64,000 nt of DNA. Source: Lepus europaeus (Eukaryota; Chordata; Mammalia; Lagomorpha; Leporidae). Of the stretch, positions 11,169 through 22,934 are shown piece after piece (position 1 is the stretch's first letter; the number at the start of each line of letters is the position of its first letter). Below the pieces are notes generated by a model, which made no database searches, was not told the origin of the DNA, and worked only from the letters and a program-made list of their open reading frames with translations. The stretch spans positions 27,995,885 through 28,059,884 of the forward strand of contig NC_084844.1 in assembly GCF_033115175.1 (NCBI RefSeq). Reading direction: 5' to 3'. A program made the position numbers and the translations under genes.

Positions 11169-11885
11169 CCATATGTCAGGTGATAGTGGGGCAGAGTATG
11201 ATGGAAGCAGTAAATGGAAAGTTACATATTTGTGGTGCTTATGGGAATGTAGAATGGAAACAATGCACGAATACATTATATAGCTGATGGACTCACAGAA
11301 CAAAAGGAAGGAAACAGAGCTAAGTTTTAGTTTTCCAGCTTGCCATTCACTGGGATCAGAAACTTGAATTGAAACAAGTTGTGGAATGTAAGTTGGGAAA
11401 TTATGCACTGTTAATTATAGTGCTTTAAGTTAAAGCACAATTAATTAATTCCCAGTTTTAATTCAAAAGTCTATGTATCTCATGGTCATATGAGTATATT
11501 TTACCAAAACATTTATCAGACAGAACCAGAAAATTCATAAAGGAGATTTCTGTTTATAGTTCCAGGCCTGCTCCTGTGTTTCGAGTTAGATGTAATGCCC
11601 TGATTATGTTTATAAGCTTCAGAAAGTGGTCACTCCTTCAAAAACTTCATTCTTTACTTTATTACTATTAGTTTTGAAGAAGAGAACATTTTACTTAAGT
11701 AGACTTTTAAAACATAAATAATTTTATTTGTGACTAAAAGAACAAAGAGACCTTATTTGTGAATTTGTCAATGCAAGGGATGCAAATTGTGTTTATTATT
11801 TTCCTCTGCCTTTGAAAATCCTTGCTCCTTGTAGAAGGTTAAATGTGTTTATAGAATGAATGACCATGCATATCGTGTCTTTTCA
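11169..11885. other. no recognised feature
   Basis: AT-rich, no repeat family or gene identified. The 107-codon antisense ORF at 11085-11408 begins inside the hAT-like element and has no known motif. Confidence 0.45.
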
Positions 11886-12195
11886 GCTAGGCTCTAAGCT
11901 TTTGACAATAGGAGCAAACATGGTCTTATGCTTCTTGGAATCCACCCAGTGCCTAGGAACATGGTAATAATGAAAAGAATTGAGATTTGGGATTACAGAG
12001 GACAGTGGATGTGAATTACAGCACCAGCACTTATCCTTTGTTTGACTCAGAAAATTCACCTTCATAAATTTGTACTTTTTTTGTCTGTTAACTATAATAA
12101 TTCTTATTCTCACATAGTTGTCATGAGGATTAAACAAGCAAAGTTGAACAAAAGTCTCGACATGTATTGGAGGCTTCAATGAGTGTTAGTTTTTC
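11886..12195 (+). mobile_element. L2 tail fragment and MIR
   Basis: 11886-11965 resembles the L2 3' region ('ctctaagcttttgacaataggagcaaacatgg..cagtgcctaggaaca'). 11998-12190 follows the MIR order: 'cagcaccagcacttatcctttg', 'ttgtctgttaactataataattc', 'ttgtcatgaggattaaac', 'aggcttcaatgagtgtta'. Confidence 0.6.
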
Positions 12196-13122
12196 TTCTC
12201 TAAGAATCATTCTATGGGCAGACTTAATAAATATTTGTCAAGTAAATGAATGACATTATCTTTAGAATATAATTTACCATTGCTTCTTAATGGATTTTGC
12301 ATTTGGGGTCAAAAGGACACTCTGCCAGCCCTTTCCTATTTGGTGTTAATAGCCATATAGTGTCACAGATCACAAATCCGTACTTAACGCTTGTTGCTAT
12401 TATCAATCAGTACAGCTGAACACAAGCCCACATAATATAATTGAGTCAGATTAATTTTAATAACTGAAATCTGAGCATTAGTATTCGTGGAAATGGGAAT
12501 AAAATTGTCCCCTTCACAAGTTAAATTACTGATGCCGTTCATAAATTTTAAAATAGCTGACTCTGAAGCTCCACCTGCATCTTTTAAAAAGATCTTTCTA
12601 TCTTCCCATTATTCTTTTAATAGACACTTATGCAGAATTTCATCTAAGCTTGTACTTAGAATAAAGCTGGAAAGTAGCTGAGAAAAAGCTGGTTCTCATT
12701 GAACTATTTGTACTAACAATACTTAAATTCTGAGTGATAAATCAGAGGAGGTCAAAATTCCATCTTCTTCAAGCATTGTCTTTAACACTGCATTTTGTAT
12801 GAATATTCTGTTGAAATATTGATTTATAAAAAGCACTGTTATCAACACTATGTCATAAATGTCCATACACTAAATTCTGTGCCCTGAACAGAAATTTGAG
12901 AACTACTTGTAATAAATAAATAGATTTTCTAGTTCCTGTAGTGGTACTTCTTTCTTAACTTCTCATCAGGCAAAGACATTTAACTCTTCTCCTAATAATA
13001 CTCATACCATAGCGATCTGTTAGCTCATTTTGGGATAGGGAAAGTGTGTCTGTATTTTAACTCCCACTTCTTTCACTCTCAGAAATCAAAATACAGTTGA
13101 GCCACATTTTCTTGGGGTAAAA
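12196..13122. other. no recognised feature
   Basis: AT-rich. The 64-codon ORF at 12487-12681 has no identifiable domain. Nothing else seen. Confidence 0.4.
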
Positions 13123-13955
13123 AAATGCAAATCAAAACCACAAGAGGTTTCACCTCACCCCCGTTAGAATGGCTGTCATATAGAAATTGACAAACAGTAA
13201 ATGCTGGCAAGGAAGTGGGGAAAAAGTTACCCTAATCCACTGTTAGTGGGAATGTAAACTGGTGCAACTACTGAGGAATACAGTATGGAGATCTCAGAAA
13301 TCTGAATATAGACCTTCCATATGATCCAGCCATCCAACTCTTGGGAATGAAATCAGCATATTAAAGAGTTATCTGATCCCTGTGTTCATTGCAGCTCAAC
13401 AAACAATAGCTAAGATATGGAGTCAACCCAGATATCCATCAACTGAAGACTTGATAAAGAAATTATGGTATATACACACTATGGAGTACTATGCAGCTTA
13501 AAAAAAATTAAATCCTGCCTTTTGCAACAAAATGGATACAACTGGAAACCATTATACTTAGTGAATTAAGCCAGTCCCAAAAATGACAGATATCATGTTT
13601 TCCCTGATCGGAGGTAACTAATAGAGTATATAAAACATAATGTATTGGAGTGAAATGGACATTCTGAGATTCTATGATTATTTTACAGCTCTTGTCTTTT
13701 CTGTTGAGGAACAGTGTTTTTTTCTTCATACTATTTGTTGAACTCTTTTACTTAGTGTACAGTGAACTTTATGGTCATTAAATAAACTGAAAGAAGATCT
13801 TTGTAAAAATTAGGAGTGGGAATGGGAGAGGGAGGAGGAGAAAGGGTTGAAGCATGGGCAGGAAGGATGATATGGTGGGAAGTATCACCATGTTCTGTAT
13901 ATATAAAATACATGAAACTTGTATAATTTAAATAAAATTTTTTTAAAAAGCCTAC
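13123..13955 (+). mobile_element. rabbit-type L1, 5'-truncated 3' end
   Basis: Sense copy of the last part of ORF2 followed by the 3'UTR. Landmarks are 'atgcaaatcaaaaccacaa', 'ccactgttagtgggaatgtaaactgg', 'tatgatccagccat', 'gagtactatgcagc' and 'gacagatatcatgttttccc', then the purine-rich 3'UTR 'gggaatgggagagggaggagg' and AAATAAAA-rich tail at 13930-13950. ORF2 is frameshifted and carries stops. A similar tail is found at 47.4 kb. Confidence 0.9.
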
Positions 13956-14544
13956 TTGATCCACCAGAGACCAGAGTCTTTGTTTAAAATAGACCCTAGA
14001 TTCTAAGTATTTAATATGTAGTTCAACATTTCTTTGAGTCTTGTGTTCAAGGGAATTTCTAACTACAGTATAGAAGAATTTAGCTCTACTAGGAAAGGCA
14101 AATGTGTACAGGATATATTCCTGGTAAAAGGTAAAAGAAGACTACATTAAAAATAAATGGAGTATGAGGAGACACTCTTAAGAATGATAGCTCTAATGCA
14201 CAAAAGACTTTGACATGGATAATTTGATATAAGGGAAGGAAAAGAGAGGTGTTTGCCAGGAGCTATACCAATGGCTATGGCCATATAATACTTGTTTCAA
14301 GGAAAGGTGATAAATAATAAGGCATTAAGCAGTGGAGAGGCTCTATGAATTGAAATTTGATCCTAAAGCCTGTGAGCTGGGTATATATTTTCAATGTGCT
14401 TTTTTTTTGTCAGTAGAATAAGATTATTTATTACAGTGTGGCTTTACTTACATAATAATGAAAAATGGTATAATCTATCAGGCCTATGTGGATTATTTTT
14501 ATTGTTTTAATGATAAATTGTTTTTTCTATTTATTTTTAGCGGA
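13956..14544. other. no recognised feature
   Basis: AT-rich sequence with no repeat family or gene I can support. Confidence 0.4.
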
Positions 14545-15180
14545 CAAACAAAAGTTGTATCTACTTGTGATATAGAATATGATGTTTTGATACTGTACAT
14601 ATGGCAGGATGGTTACATTAATCTTATTGATATATCTATTACCTTACATATCATTTTTTGATGTGTGGTAAAATCTACTCTCAGCAATTTTCAAGAATAT
14701 AATTCCTTGTTATTAACTATAATCATTATGTTATACAGTATATTTGAACCTTATTCCTCCTGTCTAACTAAAATTTTGTATCCTTTGACTAGTATTTTCC
14801 AACATCTATTCCAGCCTCTGGAAACCCCCATTCTAGTTTATTCTAGGAATTCAATTTTTTTTTAGTTCCACATTTAAGTGAGGTGGTATAGTATTTATCT
14901 CCTCATATTTGGCTTATTTTGTCTAGTATGTCTTCCACATTCATCTATATTGTTACAAAAAAGAAGATTTTCATTTTGGTACAGGTGGAATAGCATTGCA
15001 TTTTGTACATATACCACCTTTTTAAATCCCTTCATTTGTGGACAGGGACTTAATTTGAATCTATGTCTTGGCTATTTTGGTAATCTGTAATGAGCATGAC
15101 AGCACAGGTATCTCTTCAACATGCTGATTTCAGTAATTTAATTTCTATTGCTCCAAAAGTATGTTCACATTTGTTTTATT
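14545..15180 (-). mobile_element. ancient L1M fragment, antisense
   Basis: Antisense 3'UTR and ORF2 end: 'cctcctgtctaactaaaattttgtatcctttgac', 'cctctggaaacccccattctag', 'tccacatttaagtgagg', 'gtggaatagcattgc', 'tttgtacatataccac', 'cttggctattttggtaatctgtaatgagcatg'. These are classical antisense L1M landmarks, well diverged. Confidence 0.85.
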
Positions 15181-15489
15181 ATTTATTATTTATTATTTAA
15201 TATCAAAGAGTTGACCTCAGTTGTGTTTTGAAATTTTGGGGAGTACATTTAACTGTATCCTTCAAATATATGAGTAAAACTAGTGTGTTTAAAATAAATT
15301 TTATAAAAGGTGAAATTATATATGATGACTTCAATAGATGCCAAAATTGGGAAAGGGGGTACTTCTATTTATAAGTAATATACAACAGACAAAATACACT
15401 CTTCTCTAAATGACAAAAAAAGTATACATATGGTCAATTCTATATTTAAGGAGGAATCACTGGAAGTTTTCTTTGCACTGTATAAGTTA

Positions 15490-15649
15490 TAAGCTAAAAG
15501 CACAGATCCTGGAGTTAGACTACCTTGAATTAAATTCACTTCTGCCATTAATTAGCTGTGTGATCTTGAACAAATTTCTCTGTGTCAGTTTCCTCTCCTG
15601 GAAATAAAAATGATTATCTCAAAGTTTGGTGTGAGGACTAAAGAAGTAA
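15490..15649 (+). mobile_element. MIR, 5' part, interrupted by an L1
   Basis: 'cctggagttagactaccttgaattaaattcacttctgccattaattagctgtgtgatcttg..cagtttcctctcctggaaataaaaatgatt..gtgaggactaaagaagtaa' is MIR in sense. It stops at the L1 insertion point. The continuation 'atgcatgtagagcagtggctgctg' appears at 17349, after the L1. Confidence 0.8.
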
Positions 15650-17339
15650 GAATTTTAAAAGAGAAATCAAAATTTTCTGGAAGTAAATGAGGATAACAGC
15701 ACAACATACCAAAACTTATGGGATACAGCAAAAGCAGTATTAAGAGGAAAGTTTATATCAATAGGTGCCTACATCAAGAAATTGGAAAGGCACCAAAGAG
15801 ATGAGCTTTCAATTCATCTCAAGGATCTAGAAAATCTGCAGCAAACCAGACCCACAGCTAGTAGGAGAAGAGAAATAATTAAAATCAGAGAAGAAATCAA
15901 CAGGATTGAATCCAAAAAAACATTACAAAAAATCAGCCAAAGGAGGAGCTGGTTTTTTGAAAAAATAAACAAAATTGACACCCCATTGGCCCAACTAACT
16001 AAAAAAAGAAGAGAAAAGACCCAAATCAATAGGATCAGAGATGAAAAAGGAAACGTAACAACAGACACCACAGAAATAAAAAGAATCATCAGAAATTACT
16101 ACAAGGACTTGTATGCCAGCAAACAGGGAAATCTATCAGAAATAGACAGATTCCTGGACACATACAACCTACCTAAATGAGCCAGGAAGACATAGAAAAC
16201 CTAAACAGACCCATAACTGAGACAGAAATTGAAACAGTAATAAAGGCCCTCCCAACAAAGAAAAGCCAAGGGCCAGATGGATTCACCGCTGAATTCTACC
16301 AGACATTTAGAGAAGAACTAACTCCAATTCTTCTCAAACTATTCAGAACAATCAAAAAAGATGGAATTCTCCCAAATTCATTCTATGAAGCCAGCATCAC
16401 CTTAATTCCTAAGCCAGAAAAAAGATGCAGCATTGAAAGAGAATTACAGACCAATATCCCTGATGAACATAGATGCAAAAATACTCAATAAAATTCTGGC
16501 CAATAGAATGCAAGAGTCAAAGGGATCACATAAACAAGACTAGTGTCTGCTAATACTAACTGATAGAATCAAAAAGGCAGAGAACAATCCAACATGGGAA
16601 GCAGGATACACAACAGACTCATAGTATGGCAGATGTCCTCAACAGCACTCTGGCCTCAGAATCAGCCCTTAAGGCATGCAGATCCAGCTGAAAAGCCCAT
16701 GAGAGTATTTTAGGCATGAAAAGACACTCTGGCAAAAAAAAAAAAAAAACAAAAACAAAGACAAACAAAAAAAACAAAACCTAAATGAAAGATCTCCATG
16801 AGTGAGATCCCAGTGGAAAGAACAGGTCTTCAAAGAAGGAGGTACCTTTCTCTGAAGGGAGGAGAGAACTTCCACTTTGACTACGACCTTGTCTAAATAT
16901 GATCAGAGTCGGTGAACTCAAAAGGCTTCCATAGCCTTGGCAGCTCATGACAAGAGCCTAGGGTGATTACTAATGCCATAAGCAAGAGTGTCAATTTGTT
17001 AAGTCAACAACAGGAGTCACTGTGCACTTACTCCTCATGTAGGATCTCTGTCCTTAATGTGCTGTACATTGTGATTATATGCTAATACTAGTACTCAAAC
17101 AGTATTTTTCACTTTGTGTTTCTGTGTGGGTGCAAACTGTTGAAATCTTTACTTAGTGTATGCTAAACTGATCTTCTGTATATAAAGAGAATTGAAAATG
17201 AATCTTGATGTGAATGGGAGGGGAGAGGGAGTGGGAAAGGGGAGGGTTGCAGGTGGGAGGGGAGTTATGGGGGGGAAGCCATTGTAATCTTTAAGCTGTA
17301 CTTTGGAAATTTATATGCATTAAATAAAAGTTAAAAAAA
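15650..17339 (+). mobile_element. rabbit L1 with large internal deletion, inserted in a MIR
   Basis: Sense L1 with a perfect 9-bp target duplication aagaagtaa (15641-15649 and 17340-17348). It keeps the linker and start of the reverse transcriptase of ORF2 (15660-16510), then jumps at about 16510 ('aatagaatgcaagagtcaaaggg') straight into the 3'UTR, skipping most of the RT and C-terminal ORF2. The 3'UTR has an A-rich stretch at 16735-16780, a G-rich block at 17213-17275 and the poly(A) signal 'attaaataaaag' near 17320. Also 5'-truncated: no 5'UTR, ORF1 or complete endonuclease. Confidence 0.93.
15782..16491 (+). pseudogene. L1 ORF2 fragment (endonuclease-RT linker and RT start), frameshifted
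   Basis: Two overlapping reading frames encode one original protein segment. 15782-16180 ends '..[12 protein letters not shown]' and stops; 16177-16491 continues in a different frame with '..[52 protein letters not shown]'. The KSQGPDG block is a diagnostic L1 reverse transcriptase motif. A third shift after residue 'IPKPEK' (about 16420) scrambles the rest. The RT active-site region is absent because of the internal deletion, so this copy cannot encode a working enzyme. Confidence 0.9.
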
Positions 17340-17348
17340 AAGAAGTAA

Positions 17349-17394
17349 TGCATGTAGAGCAGTGGCTGCTGTACATGAAATGCTGTATTTTTTT
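17349..17394 (+). mobile_element. MIR, 3' part, resuming after the L1
   Basis: 'tgcatgtagagcagtggctgctgtacatgaaatgctg' fits MIR directly downstream of 15649 ('taatgcatgtaaagcacttagcacagtgcctgg'). A T-run (17387-17402) follows. Confidence 0.6.
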
Positions 17395-17537
17395 TTTTTT
17401 TTACATTCTATTATTCTAGAGTCTCATAGATATCTACCAGCAACAATACTACTTGCATAGGCTGAAAGAAGTATTAACCAGAATTGGGCAAACAAGCAGA
17501 ATAGGCACCTTCATACCCACCTACATGTGCACAAATT

Positions 17538-17663
17538 TGAGGGTACTTCAAGAAGTTTCTGGAAAAATTCAATTAAATATCAAAGTTATTTTCATGTAAA
17601 ATTGAAACTTATTCCTAATTTTTTCATGATATGTATTTTTCATGAAGTTTTTAGACACCCCTC
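17538..17663. mobile_element. mariner-like miniature inverted-repeat element
   Basis: About 126 bp, near-palindromic. Left end GAGGGTACTTCAAGAAGTTT; the complement of the right end reads GAGGGGTGTCTAAAAACTTC. Both continue into '..TGaAAAAT'. The text resembles the mammalian 'gggtactTcaaaaagTTcatgg' miniature mariner-type repeats. TA flanks are not evident. Confidence 0.55.
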
Positions 17664-17710
17664 TTCTGTGTGTGTGTGTGTGTGTGTGTGTGAAGAGAGA
17701 GAGAGGAAGA
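17664..17710 (+). repeat. (TG)n(GA)n microsatellite
   Basis: About 14 TG units followed by GA-rich sequence 'gaagagagagagaggaaga'. Confidence 0.95.
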
Positions 17711-18394
17711 CAGAGATTGGTGATAAGAAATTAGTTTACATAATTATAGAGGCTATGAAGTCCCTAGATCTTCAGTTAGCAAGATGGAGACTCAGGACAG
17801 CTGAGAAGTACAAAGTACAAAGGCCTGAGAAACAAGAATACTGATACTGTTGGTTTCAGTCTGAAAGCCAAGTGGCTTCAGAGCAAAGAAGAGCTTTTGT
17901 TTTGGTCTGGGTCCAAAGAACAAATTGCCAGGTCAAGCCTTGAGGCCATAATTCCCTCTTACTCATCCTTTTTATTTTATTCAGGTCTTTAATTAATTGG
18001 ATAAAGTCCACCCACATTAAGGAGAAAAGTCTGCTTACTTTGTCTTCTAACTCATGTGTTAAATTCATCCATAAATATCTTTACAGACACATACAGAATA
18101 ATATTTGACCAATCGTATGATCAGTTCAGGGCCCAGTCAAAATGACATTGAAATTAACCATCACACCAGCCATTAGAATAATATTATAAAATAAAATACA
18201 AATTTTAAATTAGTAATGAGAGTGAACAATTTTTCTATTCAGATTTTATTGTTCATCTGTGGAGATAAAAATTATCAAATGAAAACCATCATAGAAGTGA
18301 AGATAGAAAACATCATCTGAGACTATTGGTACACTAGTAGCAAGATGGTAGGTTTAAACCCAACCATACAAAATGTAAATAGCCTTAATAGTCC
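17711..18394. other. no recognised feature
   Basis: No gene or repeat family identified. The antisense 70-codon ORF at 17856-18068 has no known domain. Confidence 0.4.
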
Positions 18395-19102
18395 AATTAA
18401 GGTCAGAGTTTATAAAATTTTATCAAGGATAAATGCATGCTATAGAAAAACCCACTTTAAATGAAAAGATAGGTTAAAAGCAAATGCTTGCAAAAGAAAG
18501 CACATGCAAACACGAATAAATCTAGTGTGGCTATAATCATTTCAGAGAGAATAGGTTTCAAACAAAGGGATATTACCTGGAATAAAAAGTATTATTTAAA
18601 AATGCGAAAGTAGCCAATTAATTAAGATAACAGAATCCTAAATATACATGCATCAAATAACAACTTTAAAAAGCATAGAACAAAAATTAATACAGACTAG
18701 GGAAATTAGAAATTCACAAGCACTTTTGTGTATTTCAACATATCCTTTCAGAAATTTCTCAGCAAGCAAAATATTAACATGAACATAGAAGTCTAAATAG
18801 CACTTTCAACTGATTTTACCTAAGTGGCTTATAGAATATTCCTTCTAATACAGCAGGTTACTCTTTTAGAAGTGCTAACAAGACACTTATTGAGACTGAT
18901 GATGTTCTAGGCCACCTAAATAATCCCAAACAACATAAATCATACATATTATTTTCTTTGGTTATTATATAATTAAAATAAAAATAAACAGAATGTTATC
19001 TGCAAAAATTCTGAATATTTGAAATTTAAATGGCTCACTTCTATATCGCTCATAGAAAAAATTATGCAAACACGTATTTTGAACTGATTGAAAATAGATG
19101 TA
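18395..19102 (+). mobile_element. ancient L1M, ORF2 endonuclease region
   Basis: Decayed sense ORF2: 'ataacagaatcctaaatatacatgcatcaaataacaactttaaaaag', 'cttatagaatattccttctaatacag', 'gttctaggccacctaaataatc' correspond in order to the conserved L1 endonuclease segment. No open frame remains. Confidence 0.7.
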
Positions 19103-19442
19103 GGGGCTGGTGCTGTTTCGTAGTGGGTGAAGCTGCCACCTACGGAGCTGGCATATCATATGGGCGCCAGTTCTATTCCCGGCAATTCCACTTCTGATCC
19201 AGTTCTCTGCTGGATCTCTGGGAAAAGCAGTAGAAGATGACCCAAATCCTTAGGCCCCTGTACATGCATGGGAGACCCAGAAGGAGCTCCTGGCTCTTGG
19301 CTTAAGATCGGCACAGCACAGCTTTAGCTGTGGCAGCCATCTGGGGAGTGAACCAGCAGATGGAAGACCTCTATCTCTCTCTGCCTCTGCCTCTCTGTAA
19401 CTCTGCCTTTCAACTAAATAAATAAATCTTAAAAAAAAAAAA
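19103..19442 (+). mobile_element. CSINE
   Basis: Sense copy 'ggggctggtgctg..' to 'aaataaataaatctt' plus a 12-A tail. Lies inside L1M material. Target duplication weak. Confidence 0.92.
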
Positions 19443-19640
19443 GGTGTAATGATAGTTACCAGAGTCTGATGGGGGAGGAGAGGGAGATAGGAAAATCCTG
19501 ATTAGTGGGTACTGAATTATAGCTAGATGGGAATAAGGAATTCTGGGGGCCCAATGCACGGTGTGGTAACCATAGTGTTAAGGTGTTGTGTAATTCTCTA
19601 TTTAAAAATCCACAAAAGAAAACTAGAAGATAGGATTTTG
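19443..19640 (+). mobile_element. L1M 3'UTR fragment
   Basis: 'gatagttaccagagtctgatgggggagg', 'attagtgggtactgaattatagctagatgg', 'taattctctatttaaaaa' follow the sense 3'UTR of older L1MA-type elements. Confidence 0.6.
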
Positions 19641-19844
19641 GGTCAATTCATTCACTTAAAGAAGTTTTAAACATTTGAGGAGCTAGATCTATTTATACTG
19701 ATTGAACATTTCATAATGTAGACATGTATAGAAACATCACATTTTGCCCCATAAGCATGTATAATTTTCACCCATCTGTTAAAATCTAAAATAAATAAAT
19801 TAGAAAAACAAAATTGTAAAAATAGATAAAAACAGAAAATGAGA

Positions 19845-20150
19845 GGCGGCCCTGTGGCATCATGGCAGGTGAAGCCACTGCTTGCTATGCCCACATCACA
19901 ATGAGAGCACAGGTTTCAGTTCTGGCTGCTCCACTTCCATTTGAGCTCCCTGTGAATGTGCCTGAAAAGGCAGTGAATAGGCCCCAGCCACCCACATGGG
20001 AGATCCAGACAGATTTCTTGGCTCCTGGCTTCAGCCTGGCCTGGTCTTAGCTTGCGCAGCCATTTGAAGAGTGAACCAGTGGATGGGTGGAAAAACACTC
20101 TCTCCTTCTCCCTCTCTCGTGTTCTGCCTTCAAATAAATAAATCTTTAAA
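19845..20150 (+). mobile_element. CSINE
   Basis: Sense copy beginning 'ggcggccctgtggcatcatgg'. 9-bp target duplication aaaatgaga at 19836-19844 and 20151-20159. Unusual '5 prime' head relative to other copies. Confidence 0.9.
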
Positions 20151-20339
20151 AAAATGAGAAAAATATAAAAACTTGTGGAATCCACAAAATAGAGTTTAGA
20201 AGAAAATTTATAGAATCAAAAGAGCATATTAGATAAAAATAATGGTCTCAAATCAATGATAGGTATATGGAATCTACTATTTCTCAAAGCAATATGTAAA
20301 TCTACAATTATAATAAAAATTTTGAAGTAATATGTTGAA

Positions 20340-20970
20340 GTTTTAAAATGCAAGGAACAAAAAGACAGCATATAGTGTGATTTTATTTATATGAAATTCT
20401 AGAAAAGGCAAAACTACAATTATAGAAAGTAGATTATTGGTTTTCAGGAACAAGAGAGTAGAAACCAGACACTGGCTTCTTTTTGTTTAATATTTATTTT
20501 CATTTATTTGAAAGACTGAGTTACAGAGAGAAGTAGACACAGAGAGAGAGACACACAGAGAGAGAGAGAGATCTTCCATTCGCTGATTCACTCCACAAAT
20601 GGCCATAATGGCTGGAGCTGAGCTGGTCCGAAGCCAGGAGCCAGGAGCTTCTTCTGGGACTCCCACGTGGGTATAGGGGCCCAGGCACTTGGGCCATCTT
20701 CTGCTGCTTTCCCAGGCGCATTAGATGGGAGCTGGATCAGAAATGGAGCAGCGAAGACTTGAGCCTGTACTCATGTGGAATGCTGGTGCTACAGGCTGGG
20801 GCTTTAATCTGCTATGCCACAGTGCCGGTCCATACACTGGCTTCTAAGAGACACAAAGAAATATTCTACATGATGATTGGCATGTGACTATGCATATATA
20901 TAAAAACTCAACAAATTATATACTTAAACTTAGTATATTTCATTGTGTGAATTATACATTAAAACATTAT
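20340..20970 (+). mobile_element. ancient L1M 3' end, split by a CSINE
   Basis: 20340-20480 ('gtgtgattttatttatatgaaattctagaaaaggcaaaac..gtagattattggttttcagg') continues after the SINE at 20846-20970 ('aaatattctacatgatgattggcatgtgactatg..gtgaattatacattaaaa'). Together they form a sense L1M 3' end. Confidence 0.75.
20481..20833 (-). mobile_element. CSINE
   Basis: Antisense copy with perfect 12-bp target duplication acactggcttct (20469-20480 and 20834-20845), inserted in an L1M 3'UTR. Confidence 0.95.
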
Positions 20971-21271
20971 GTAATTTAAGGAGTAGATGTCAGTAATATA
21001 GCAAGTCATGATGTAAGTGTATTGATATAATTATTTTTCTTCTATTCCAAAACTTAACAAAAGTGTTGTTAAAATAGTTCCCTGAAAAGCCGAAATATTA
21101 GATATTACAAAATAATAAAATTAAGAATTGTATGGAGAATATAAAAATAACAGTATAAAGACATGGAGAGAAGCATTTTTAAATATGTGATTAGAAATGT
21201 ATATAATAGACAGGAAAAATCAATTCTTTTCTATAAATGCAATAGTAGTAGTAATCTCAATGAGATTATCT

Positions 21272-21601
21272 AGGGGTTGGCATTGTGTTAACCCTTTACC
21301 TACAAAACCAGCATCCCATGTGGGTGACAGTTAGAGTCCTAGCTGCTCCATTTCTGATCCAGCTTCTTGCTAACATGCCTACGAAAGACGTGGAAGAGGA
21401 CCCAAGTCCTTGGGTCCCTCCCTGCCACCCATGTTGGTCATCCAGAGAGGATCAACCTGGCTCCTGGGTTTGTCCTGATCCAACCCCAGCCATTGTGATT
21501 ATTTTGAGAGTGAACCTGTAGATAGAAGATACCTCTTTCTCTCTGTTTTTACCCCTCTGTATATAACTCTTCCAAACAGGTAAATAAATAAATCTTTTTA
21601 A
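21272..21601 (+). mobile_element. CSINE
   Basis: Sense copy from 'aggggttggcattgtg' to 'aaataaataaatc'. Target duplication aatgagRttat at 21259-21269 and 21602-21612. Diverged. Confidence 0.9.
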
Positions 21602-21612
21602 AATGAGGTTAT

Positions 21613-22086
21613 TTCATATTACTCCACAAAAATGCAAAACCTCCCAGAATATTTAGCTACAAAAAAAAATGAAAAAAATACAACAAAACAAAATGGAAGA
21701 ATGCAGCAGAACTTATTCTTCAAAGTGCTAAAATATATTCTAAAACTGCAACAATTAATATATCATAAGAGCAGCACCAGAACAGATTAACTGACCACTA
21801 GTATAGAAGAAAAAGTTCAGAAACAGCTGGAAGCAGTTTGGACATAATAAATAATGAAGTGTCATGTTATAGAGGTGATCAGTATTGGAAAAACTGGATA
21901 ATTATTTGGACAAAATAAAATTAGACTTCTACTTTAAATTTTATACCAAAATAAATTTCTGACAAATTAAAAACATAGCACTACAAGAAAACAGCCATGA
22001 ATGTTTTTCTCAAATAAGGAAAAAAGACCTTCAAAGACTGAAAAACAAAATCAGAAAATATAATTGAATATAAAGACTTTCATTTA
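21613..22086 (+). mobile_element. ancient L1M, ORF2 C-terminal half
   Basis: 'ctgcaacaattaatatatcat', 'ggaaaaactggataattatttggac', 'ttagacttctactttaaattttatacc', 'gaaaacagccatgaatg' match successive blocks of sense L1 ORF2. No intact frame. Confidence 0.7.
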
Positions 22087-22400
22087 AAATTTTATTTATT
22101 TATTTGAATGAAGAGAGATAGAGGAAGAGGGAGAGGGAGAGAGAGCAACAGCAAGAGTTAGAGCAAGCTCTCACTCACTGGTTCACTCCCCAAATGTCTA
22201 CCAACAGCAAGGATTGAACCCGACTGAACTTGGGAGCCAAGAACTCAACTGGTGAGTGGCTAAAACCCAAGTACTTGAGCCATCACCTATTGCTTCTGAA
22301 GGGGTGTGTTTACAGGAATCTGGAATCAGGAGTGGAGCCCAGACATGAATTCAGGAACTCAAATATCGAATGCAGCCATCCCAAGCAGCATCTTTGTCCC
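22087..22400 (-). mobile_element. old CSINE
   Basis: Antisense and strongly diverged: 'ttttatttatttatttgaatg', GA-rich tract, 'tcactggttcactcccc', end 'gcatctttgtccc'. It may belong to an early subfamily. Confidence 0.75.
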
Positions 22401-22589
22401 TAGACAGAACCACTAAAAAGTCCTGTAAAATTTGGTGGCTTTTGTAGGGCATCTTGCAGCTTCTCTTGTTCAGCCATGTTCCTCATTTCTACAATAAATC
22501 CTACTCGGTGAGATTTTTACTCCATCTCCATCTCCAGAGGTGAATACTAATTAGACTGATCCAAAGACAGCAAATTAAAATAGCAGTTT

Positions 22590-22904
22590 GAGACACGCAC
22601 TGTGGTGCAGCAGACTCAACCCCTCCCTACTAAAGATACCCGCATCTCGTATCAGAGTGCTGGTTCCAGTCCCAGCTACTTCAGCTACCTGCTAATGCAC
22701 CCCACCCGGGGAGGCATCAGAGGACAGCCCAAGTACTGAGGTACCTGCACCCACATGGCAGATCCGGAAGGAGTTTGTGGCTCCTGGCTTTGGCCTGATC
22801 CAGCCACAGTTGTTGCAGGCATTTAGGGAGTGAATCAGCAGATGGAAGAACTCACTCCTTTTCCCTCTCTGTCACTTTTTCAAATAAATAAATAAATCTT
22901 TAAA
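22590..22904 (+). mobile_element. CSINE, old subfamily
   Basis: Sense copy 'gagacacgcactgtggtgcag', 'ggcagatccggaaggagtttgtggctcctggc', tail 'aaataaataaataaatc'. No clear target duplication. Confidence 0.88.
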
Positions 22905-22934
22905 GTAGTAAATATTTATTAAATTGGTGAAGGT

